Below, piece by piece: positions 36,601 to 42,285 of a stretch of 42,285 nucleotides of DNA. This stretch comes from Apostichopus parvimensis (taxonomy: Eukaryota; Echinodermata; Holothuroidea; Aspidochirotida; Stichopodidae). Numbering within the stretch: the stretch's first letter is position 1; each line of letters begins with the position of its first letter. The stretch is from positions 11,166 through 53,450 of the forward strand of contig KN883984.1 of the NCBI GenBank assembly GCA_000934455.1, given 5' to 3'. The position numbers and the translations under genes were made by a program. The notes under the pieces are model-generated. The model had not been told where the DNA came from and searched no databases. It saw nothing but the letters and a program-made list of their open reading frames with translations.

Positions 36601-39600
36601 CATGCACATACACACGCCAACTTGACTGTATAGGTTAATAGGAATTAAATTTATTCAGATTCCACAGAATTCATATCATTTTCCGTTATTGAACAGATTT
36701 AAAGAAATGTATTTTGTTTCTATATATAAATACATTGAAAACAATCTAACAATCAGGTGATAAATTAGAAAATGTGATCTCATCCATTATTTTATAATCG
36801 GTTTTATCAATTGGTTTGTTATGCTGAGTGAGATCCTGAACAATATTTTTGGTTACTTTCATTTATTTTTCAGCTGATTACGGCAGATTAATGGTCAACG
36901 TTGCCCAAGATCTTACTCTAGACAGCACTCTGAAATTAGCAACTCTGTTCCGTCTACCACCAGCAGAAACTGATATGCTACGCCGGGTTTCTCTGATAGA
37001 GACGCCAGGAATCACTCTGATTAACTTCATGAAGACAAGAAACATCATCAATATGTATGATGTCACTAACCTACAGAAGGGTTTGGTTTACATTCAGCTA
37101 AACCGAACAAATGAATATCACTTAACTCCATATCAGTCTAAAGTTGACCCCTTTCAGTTTGAAGAAAACCAATCACCACAACTGCTTCACTGGCCTGGTA
37201 AGAATGAATATAATATGTAATCAGAATAGTTGAAACCAAAATAGTACAGTACAAACTCTAGAAATGTGTGTGAGTCAGGGGTGAATATTCGGCTTTCAGG
37301 CAATTTGTTATTTTTATCCTATTAATTATCACTGTGTATGTATGGTGAAAGTAATTACAAGTGAATCTTTTGACCAATTACTTGTTGCCATTTGGTTAAT
37401 TTCTTCATAGTAAAAGATTGAAAATAGAAAAATGTTAAAAAAAATTAGGTCCCAAGGATTAGCCAATATTTCAAGGATGATCGATTTAAGCTGTCTGGTC
37501 ACTCTCAGACATGATGCTAGATTCTTTTGATACTCCTGTTGTCAAATTCTCTAACAACATAAAGCTTGTGTTACATATCTATTACATTTTATATTATGAT
37601 TCCTTCAATAATACCTCTTTTATAAATCAATTGCTAGGCATTTCTATTGATGAACTTTAAATTAGCAGGGAATAATTAAATTTATCCAGTATCACATAGA
37701 AAAATGCTATGTAAAATGGGCAAATTGCTATGCAAGTGCAAAGATGCATAGCAGTTTTATTGCACAGGAACCATAGTACTTATAGGAGACAAAACTCTGT
37801 GCAGAATTTGGACACTAAATTATTCTCTGATTAGGGATGAATGTGGCTCAGTATGGCAGATTTGATTTTTAGATGTAAAAGCTTCATTTAATGGTGTTTG
37901 TGTTTCCATTATTCTATTTTCAGTTGAAAATGTCAAATTTGACCCTGATGATGAGTCAACTCCATCACAAGGTTCTGATGAAAGAGAGGATGATCATGAC
38001 CATAGTAAGGAAAGTTTGATGGAGAAAGAAGAGAGAGAACTACCAAAACAAAGCAAAGATTCAGAAATACTTGAAATGAGGCACCATCATTCATACATTG
38101 AACACAGGATCACGTATGAAGGTGGAACTATTAGCATCATGGGAGTACATCTGACTATTCCTGGAGGCGCTTTATCCTCTGCTCGTGTAATTGCTGTTAA
38201 AGTGATCTATGATCCCACCATACACCTCCCTGGCAGTGCTCGTAGGGGCAGAATGACACCTCTGATAAAACTAGAGCCAGAAGGGCTCACCCTCGACAAG
38301 CCAGCCCAGCTGACTATTCCTCACTCGGCTATAATCCCTGAGCCAGATCGACATGATGTTATCATCTTCACTGGTCTGAAAGACGAAGAAAATTTACAAG
38401 AAGGTAATGATGGTTGCCAATAAACACTTTAAAATGCAATTGACTAATGTACCAGGAGAAGTTCAATGAGTTATATGCTGCGAATCAGTTCTGTTGAATT
38501 CTAGATATATCTTATCTAATAGGCTCTTGATATTTACTGCTTTTAAGTTTACTTAATAATATACTTTATATAATATTACTTATTATAGGTGAAATAACTT
38601 GGACTGAAGAGAAATCTATTGATTGGAAGCTAGACCCGGAGAAGATCTGTCTTGACATAACCATCCTGAGCTACGTCTTTGTTAATTTAGTCAACCAAGA
38701 AACAGAACAGAAGCATATATTCCGTATTGTTCCATTTATTGATGGGATACTTGATGTCAGAGATGACGTCTTAATAACTGTTTGTTTCTGTAAGGACAGT
38801 GATGAAGAGTACAAGGTGAGGATAATCTCTTGTTACCATGGTGATATCCGTAGTAGCTTAGAGGTCAGTTATGGTTTATATTGTTTGTTATATATATTTG
38901 TATAGTTACTTTTATCATGCTTCACTGGCAAATTATGAAGTTATTTTGTTAAAGGTGCATTTGTGTGACATAATTTTGTTGATTCATCGTAGCACATCTA
39001 AAGGAAAATCTGAAATTTGAAATGAAAATATTTAAACTTGACGTTGACATAAAACATGTTTCTGTCAAAAGTGTTTGTGCTGAGATGAAACTGACAGTAT
39101 TCCCATAGTAATAAAGGAAGAATGCTGATAGTCTTATAGAGGGCCGATGGCGGTATTTTACTAATATTATTTTTTATTTCTTCGGTCAAAATTTCATTTT
39201 CTTACAAAATATGTGGTTCACCTCAAAAATATTCAGATGGCCCAAATTTTTATTGTGGCTCAAAGTGTGCGCAACAAGGTTTAAGAGGGTGTGAAGATCC
39301 AAAGAAACAAGCAACATTGGTAATGTGAGCAAATTATGGAAACAAAGATGATGTTACTTGCTATAGCAGTATTGATCTCTCTGCACAGAGTGAAGGCACA
39401 ACAAATTGTATAATCAACTCTCTGCTTGTTTCTAGCAATTTACATCTTCATGTCCTTATGTTTCAGTTGCTGTTAGAGGACCACCATCCCAAACTGTGTC
39501 TAGGAAACTATACAACATTTCAAACTACCCGGACATTGAATGACGGCAGAGACCATGTTTCTTACATTGATCTGATCATGTCATCACCCGGTGATGGTTA

Positions 39601-42285
39601 CCATCTGACAAAGGAAGAATCAACAAAGGTTTGCAATTTGCCAATGCTATTAAAGTTTTTCTTTTAACATTCCAAGACTTGTAGTTAAGGATTGATTACT
39701 TAAAGTGGATCAATGTGTAGCAGTTAGAGTGTCGCCCTACAACTATGTGGTTTCTGGTTCAAAATCCCAGCAGGAACCACAATATAGGCAACCTTCTGCT
39801 GTGCAGTGTTGTTGAGCAGTATCTTGTGTGGGTTGGTATTCCTGGTGTGTGAATAAGGAAGTGAAGTTTGGTCCTATGTTCTTTTGTGCGGTATTGCGAA
39901 TAGCTTCGTTCACCGTGGCTTTACTTTTGGTATCTATAATTCACCTCCCTTTGTATTTGAGGCAGTGTTCAGATATTGTGGCACTCTCTCAGTTCTTGGA
40001 TTGGGATGTTGATTAAGTGGCTGTCCTGAGAGCAGGAATGATTCAGACAATTACATACCTGCCTAGAAAATCTCTGAACACTCATCAAACAGAGAATGAT
40101 TGATATAAGCCGGTGTTTATCCACAATGACATTAATACCTATGACTCAAATATGTTTCTGTAAAGTTCCTACCCCTGGTAACAATCTAAACCTAAATAAC
40201 CTCATTGAATTCTTATTACAATAGGAAAATATAATCTTCACCAGCTGCCCATGAAATGTAAGGATTTGTACATGACCACTTGGTTCCTTACCAGCTTTTC
40301 CTTAATTCTTACTTCTTATATGTGGCACCTTTTCTTTAAATACTTAACAATCATTATATGCATCCAAAGTACATTGATTTCATTGTCTTTTATCGATTAG
40401 CATGTAGACATTGATTACCTCTGTGCTGCCAGTAGAGTCTCTCATCAGTTCAGACTTACAAGGGACAAAGATGGAGACACTGACATGGTTGATGTGAAAT
40501 TAAAAGTATCACAACATGAAATGAACCAGACAGCCCTTATCCTCCAATCAAAGGTGAGTTATGTCTGCTGATTGTCTTCCAGCTGTTTGTGTTCTCATAT
40601 GTCTCTTCATTACATAATATTAAGCGGCATCTTCTCCCATCTGCTAAGTAACGTCCTGTCTGTTGGAAGTCCTGCAGCTGTTTGCAGGCAGATTGAATAA
40701 GTTCAGCGTTGTGACTGAATTATAGTTATTTGTTGGCATGTTCTCTCATGGATGCTTTTCTTCGAAATATGCATGGTGGATGATAATTGAATTAAATTAC
40801 AGTAGGCTTTTATTCATGTATTCTTAGTTTTTCAGACACTCCGGTGAACCTGGTATTCCAACGGCTCTTATTTTCATCCTGTTTTCCAACTTTTTCTGAC
40901 TCTTTCATGTTGCTTTCTAAATAAGGAGTAACTTAAAATGCAGTGAATTGCTAAAAAAAAGTGTACATATGACCTGTTTGTAATAACATACACAGGTCAA
41001 CAGTTATGGGAAACTTTGTTTTGTGGGGTATCGTAGGTACCAATGAGTGAATACTGCATAAATAAATGTCATCGACATTCCTTTTTCTTTAGGGATTTCA
41101 CATGTTTATTATGTGTTCTTCCATGTCTGTTACAGCCCTATTTTTCTACATTACATTCCGACTTTAAACCCCTAATCATTCACAGGGGTGTCATAGATAG
41201 CCTGCATAATTGTATGTTGAATATTCTTACATTTTAAGATTTCATTAGTCACATAATTTTTGTTTTTCTGTTTTCCTTCAGGTGAAAAACATTCTCTTAT
41301 CTCCAGAAAGTCAGGAAATTTTGCACCCAGGTGAGTTTTTATGTGGAAGTGGAACAAATAGTTGGACTTAGCTAGTTTTAGAAGTCCACCCTGACCTGCA
41401 TCTAAGTAAAGTTTAAAGAAGAAAAATGAATGCTCATTATCATATACATACACCAGGTAAGTGTGTATTAGTGGAGATGACAAAGTAAGCAAACATACAG
41501 AACATGGACCCAGGTGAGTGTCTAAGTAGAGGTGGAAGGTAATAGCAGTTGGTTTTAGCAGTAGACACACCAAATGTTAGTTATATCAACATTGTTTATT
41601 GGGAAACATTTCATCAACATAAACATTTTTTATGGCAAGAAATTTAATCATGCTGCTAAACCCAAAAAATTTTAAGTCCTATTTGCACGCTTTCATGTTT
41701 AGTTAGTATGCTCACTCTCTACTTGGTAGCTCAAAGCAACCTTGAAGGTGAAGCTGTTTACGAAATCAGCATTTATGCACAAGACAAGGGCTTAAAGTGG
41801 AAAAGTTGCATGCAGGTTGTGGACAGTATACTTTACCAATAATTTATTTTGTGTGCATGCACCAGAGGTTGACTTGCATACCAACGTTCTCCATACAGGT
41901 TCTTGTGGGCCTGTTGTGTAATTGTGCATGTAAGCTGTGAACATTGCTCATTGTTCAAACCTGCCACTCAATTAGCATGTTATTCAGGTGCTCGTATTTC
42001 TACACGTGATATCTAGTCTTTGCTATATTTTTTTTTAATGTCAAGTGGATGTTATATCCTCACTTTCAGGCTTACACAAATATGAAAAGTTGAAAGGAGA
42101 CATTGCCAAGCTTCTGGATAAACAACATTGTGCAAAGCTAGGCGTGTATTTTGAGCTGAAGCCAGCAGAAAATAATACAATTCAGGAAGCAGCAGAATCT
42201 GGAAAGATGCTGATGAAAATATTGGATGAAAGAGAGCTCATCATGCCAGACAGAATGATCGGAATGTATGAAGGATTGAAAGCTA
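21593..42285 (+). CDS. Gene B (3'-truncated by window): beta-propeller-DED-coiled coil-DED-ZU5-UPA-DED protein
   Basis: Proposed exons are 21593-21612 (tentative), 23756-24640, 24889-24994, 29918-30188, 30846-31129, 31508-31645, 32083-32167, 36874-37197, 37924-38403, 38589-38815, 39467-39628, 40401-40553, 41282-41330 and 42070 to past 42285. All joins keep frame, giving 1133 residues so far. Order with approximate residues: propeller 7-337, DED 352-425, coiled coil 432-565, DED 597-684, acidic linker, ZU5 769-905, UPA 905-1045, DED from 1062. Propellers bind proteins or ligands, DEDs assemble signalling complexes and ZU5-UPA acts as a regulatory block in UNC5 and PIDD. No signal peptide or membrane helix is seen, so an intracellular scaffold or receptor is inferred. 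Gene A is a tandem paralogue of its 3' half. I recognise no named orthologue. The tentative first exon and the join at 24640 are the weak points. Confidence 0.8.
21613..23755. other. Proposed first intron of gene B or upstream region
   Basis: No other exon with the required phase was recognised. An ATGGGAAACCATT followed by GTAAGT (23435-23447) ends in the wrong phase to join the propeller exon. The sequence is AT-rich with a G run near 21821. Confidence 0.35.
23756..24640 (+). CDS. Gene B exon: beta-propeller
   Basis: One long exon follows a CACACACAG acceptor and opens LYTTIPRFTVQDDYEVSV, in frame with the large open frame. Repeated blade-like units with hydrophobic strand pairs are visible: LLDTGRLAVAGYND, CLLDDRLFLTCCKDTIALYD, MTTRDGLVYVGFRSKEVIVL, ITVSNNKLFICTLNGRASMY, ITVSEEKGLIFILWAGG and NRLILVTWKTGEVYEY. 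This is the pattern of a WD40/NHL/YVTN-like propeller without strict WD dipeptides. It contains an in-frame 21-base repeat at 24441-24497. Two donors compete: the consensus GTAAGT at 24609 breaks the frame with the next exon, while GTAAAA at 24641 keeps it. The GTG at 23802 is internal, not a start. Confidence 0.82.
24441..24497 (+). repeat. In-frame 21-bp coding repeat in the propeller exon
   Basis: Two full copies and one partial copy encode SGDHSSI, SGGHSSI and SGGHI. They lie between two predicted blades and lengthen a loop without breaking frame. Confidence 0.85.
24889..24994 (+). CDS. Gene B exon: last propeller blade
   Basis: The acceptor is TTTTTACAG and the donor GTAAGG. After one base completing a split codon, 35 codons read LRASNVDKIVSTECGILG through LLLVCSEADQNGGK, and the exon ends in phase 0. 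The strand pattern fits the closing blade, and the next exon at 29918 starts in phase 0. Two decayed tandem copies of this exon follow in the intron. Confidence 0.75.
24905..25440 (+). repeat. Three tandem copies of the last-propeller exon and its flank
   Basis: The motif GAATGCGGAATTT with AACACAACTAT and AAATGGTGGAAAA occurs at about 24926-24994, 25140-25208 and 25352-25422, a period near 210 bases. The downstream intron sequence (TTAGAGCAACACACAAA, ATATTTCTTCTTATTTTCTG) is also repeated. Copies two and three carry stop codons or indels (TTTTGTTAA in copy two, TTTGAGG in copy three), so only the first codes. Confidence 0.85.
26665..28520 (+). repeat. Hairpin-(TG)n-AGGTCA repeat elements
   Basis: A hairpin made of GGTTCCTTGC, a short loop and GCAAAGGAACC, followed by a CTATGCATTCAGGTTGGCG leader and (TG)n, occurs at 26675 and 26759. 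A variant occurs at 27893. After the third comes a segment with CTATCTCAATAAGGG, CCTATTGTTTTTGG and AGGTCA motifs. GCAAGGAACC near 28493 is the inverted counterpart of the leading hairpin, so the composite may have inverted ends. Such cores resemble the pearl/Helentron-associated elements of other marine invertebrates, by inference only. Confidence 0.55.
26974..27428. other. 455-N assembly gap
   Basis: An unsequenced run of N lies inside a repeat element in gene B's third intron. The repeat probably caused the assembly break. Confidence 0.98.
29200..29340 (+). mobile_element. Possible 5'-truncated LINE 3' tail
   Basis: The segment with AGACAAGCCCTCTGGGTTTT leads into TACTGTGAAG and an AAATAAATGAAATGAAATGA tail. 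A 3' UTR with a short AT-rich microsatellite end is typical of non-LTR elements. No coding part is visible. Confidence 0.35.
29918..30188 (+). CDS. Gene B exon: first DED
   Basis: The acceptor TTGTTATAG starts SDIFTFDNFLIHTESLIE in phase 0; the donor GTATGT at 30189 leaves phase 1. The domain reads KDDFQKLLDYL (helix 1), a short middle helix, TPFSSLVHHLREAGKVS and then DDINHLMTAC and LSKLVAVLTVYQQ, which is the DED helix order and spacing. The RxDL signature is absent, so binding specificity may differ from FADD-type DEDs. A relic of the exon start lies at 17073. Confidence 0.8.
30846..31129 (+). CDS. Gene B exon: coiled coil of 14-residue repeats
   Basis: The exon starts in phase 1 after GTTTCAG and ends in phase 0 at GTAATT. 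It encodes a highly charged helix with five successive 14-residue units (two heptads each, 42 bases): DKRQELSHKLSESE, DEKQQLTGRLKATQ, DERQQFKDTLKATE, EKKQQLTGRLKTTE and EEIQHFRDRLDTTE, at 30896-31105. Leucine or phenylalanine recurs at heptad core positions. A coiled coil for self-association is the likely role. Confidence 0.85.
31508..31645 (+). CDS. Gene B exon: coiled coil continuation
   Basis: Forty-six codons in phase 0 at both ends, acceptor TTTACAG and donor GTAAGT. The peptide ELEEAKSSLRATKDELVK to EALNQQQL continues the heptad pattern of the previous exon. Confidence 0.85.
32083..32167 (+). CDS. Gene B exon: acidic linker
   Basis: Acceptor TATTTTGCAG, donor GTATGT, phase 0 in and 1 out. 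It encodes AYSASVTEEESLLGE and further residues, low in structure, joining the coiled coil to the second DED. Confidence 0.75.
32168..36873. other. Gene B intron with AGGTCA repeats and inverted array
   Basis: No exon was recognised. From 32460 a CCTTGCCGAAGGCAGAAGG hairpin and a TG-rich tract lead into several degenerate monomers containing GGTCATTTG and GGTCA up to about 33420. A segment near 34409-34515 is the source of the 118-bp unit in the relic at 17.1 kb. The inverted 145-bp array fills 34790-36640. The last 230 bases before the acceptor are shared with the relic at 17361-17592. Confidence 0.6.
34790..36640. repeat. Inverted array of about 145-bp monomers
   Basis: On the left arm GATATC, or its equivalent, recurs at 34874, 35019, 35163 and 35308, a spacing of 144-145 bases. 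Each unit contains CGATATCTCAA, GTGTGTAGAAGTACCACATT, GAAGCCTA(T/C)TGTTTTTG and GGTCATTTGGGGTCA-like motifs. From about 35560 the same monomer runs on the opposite strand, with GATATC or equivalents at 35764, 35909, 36053, 36198 and 36337. The left end has GTGTG tracts (34828-34850). The right end has CACACA tracts and CACACGCCAACTTGA near 36613, the complement of the leader seen at 26.7 kb. Confidence 0.85.
36874..37197 (+). CDS. Gene B exon: second DED
   Basis: Acceptor TTATTTTTCAG, donor GTAAGA, phase 1 at both ends. The peptide ADYGRLMVNVAQDL, KLATLFRLPP, TPGITLINFMKTRNIIN, YDVTNLQKGLVYIQ and NEYHLTPYQ follows the six-helix DED layout closely. The TPGITL-type segment also occurs in gene A's DED (TPGILLLEKL), which supports common descent. 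A broken copy of the exon start lies at 17593. Confidence 0.82.
37924..38403 (+). CDS. Gene B exon: acidic linker and ZU5 domain
   Basis: Acceptor TATTTTCAG, donor GTAATG, phase 1 at both ends. About 60 acidic, low-complexity residues precede the ZU5 domain. ZU5 hallmarks are GGTISIMGVHLTIPGGAL, then TPLIKLEPEGLTLDKPAQLT with IPHSA, and VIIFTGLKDEE. These match the UNC5/ankyrin pattern of GG...L.IP.GA, a conserved P-G-L-L-x-KP strand and IPH(C/S)A. In those families ZU5 packs against UPA and regulates the following death-fold domain. Confidence 0.88.
38589..38815 (+). CDS. Gene B exon: end of ZU5 and start of UPA
   Basis: Acceptor CTTATTATAG, donor GTGAGG, phase 1 in and 0 out. EITWTEEKSIDW is the closing ZU5 segment, corresponding to WEEV in UNC5. 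The strand where PIDD and FIIND proteins carry the self-cleaving H-F-S reads I-L-S here (about residues 890-892), so autoproteolysis is not expected. It aligns end to end with gene A exon 223-452. Confidence 0.85.
39467..39628 (+). CDS. Gene B exon: UPA, middle part
   Basis: Fifty-four codons in phase 0 at both ends, acceptor TATGTTTCAG and donor GTTTGC. The peptide LLLEDHHPKLCLGNYTTF to KEESTK is mainly beta-strand with polar loops. Confidence 0.82.
39705..39815 (+). mobile_element. tRNA-derived SINE head in gene B intron
   Basis: TAGCAGTTAGAGTG resembles RNA polymerase III box A and GGTTCAAAATCCC box B, about 40 bases apart, as in a tRNA. No complete cloverleaf can be drawn, so it is a SINE and not a working tRNA gene. 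The 3' limit is unclear and may reach 40080. Confidence 0.5.
40401..40553 (+). CDS. Gene B exon: UPA, final part
   Basis: Fifty-one codons in phase 0, acceptor TTATCGATTAG and donor GTGAGT. The length and phase equal gene A exon 1313-1465. The peptide includes ASRVSHQFRLTRDKDGD and VDVKLKVSQHE. Confidence 0.85.
41282..41330 (+). CDS. Gene B exon: UPA-DED linker
   Basis: Forty-nine bases, phase 0 in and 1 out, acceptor TTCCTTCAG and donor GTGAGT. It encodes VKNILLSPESQEILHP. The donor and its 3' side recur twice in the following intron. Confidence 0.8.
41325..41577 (+). repeat. Triplicated splice-donor segment
   Basis: CCAGGTGAGT or CCAGGTAAGT followed by a GTGGA or GAGGTGGA-like segment occurs with the GT at 41331, 41457 and 41514. 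Only the first follows the linker exon. The others are potential cryptic donors. Confidence 0.6.
42070..42285 (+). CDS. Gene B exon (cut by window end): third DED
   Basis: The acceptor CTCACTTTCAG opens in phase 1 with GLHKYEKLKGDIAKLLD and the frame stays open to the last base. KMLMKILDERELIMPDRM and MYEGLKA match the middle and late helices of a DED, at the same place as gene A's last exon. The stop codon lies beyond the window. Confidence 0.82.

Noticed and set aside
34790..36640. CRISPR-like regular repeat array
   Set aside because: The 145-bp monomers are continuous, with no spacers, in a eukaryotic intron with an inverted arm.
39705..39815. Functional tRNA gene
   Set aside because: Box A and box B are present, but acceptor and anticodon stems do not pair, which fits a SINE.

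Overview
The window looks like nuclear DNA of a marine deuterostome invertebrate. An echinoderm, perhaps a sea cucumber, is my best guess. The evidence is AT-rich sequence, GT-AG introns, many short exons, recurring TAGGCCTA-type motifs, tRNA-derived SINEs, decayed LINE fragments and tandem repeats, plus a lineage-specific family of death-fold genes. The species assignment is inference; no ribosomal or mitochondrial marker is present.

Two plus-strand genes of one family dominate. Gene A (223-3521, already in progress at the window start) shows the last five exons of a protein ending in the tail of a ZU5 domain, a UPA domain and a C-terminal death-effector-like (DED) domain. Gene B (about 21593, or 23756 if the first exon is wrong, to beyond the right edge) encodes a beta-propeller, a DED, a coiled coil built from 14-residue repeats, a second DED, a ZU5 domain, a UPA domain and a third DED cut by the window end. 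From the ZU5 tail onward the two genes share exon order and intron phases, so they are tandem paralogues.

Between them lie two broken copies of the same family. One is a frameshifted copy of gene A's last exon (4151-4300). The other is a relic of gene B's DED exons and intron (17073-17621). The 4.3-23.7 kb interval is otherwise gene-poor. It holds a hAT-like non-autonomous element with perfect 16-bp inverted ends (11243-12098), a decayed LINE reverse transcriptase on plus (about 12430-13800), a second LINE 3' end on minus (about 17735-18350), minisatellites, G/C-run repeats and a 50-N gap with duplicated flanks.

Gene B's introns are rich in structure. There is an exon triplicated in tandem with two dead copies (24889-25440). 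Hairpin plus (TG)n elements lie around a 455-N gap. A 1.8-kb inverted array of about 145-bp monomers (34790-36640) carries AGGTCA direct repeats. A splice-donor segment is repeated three times (41331-41514).

The likely system is an invertebrate-expanded intracellular signalling receptor or scaffold: a propeller for sensing or protein binding, a coiled coil for oligomerisation, DEDs for homotypic assembly, and ZU5-UPA as a regulatory module as in UNC5, PIDD and ankyrin. Function is inferred from domains only.
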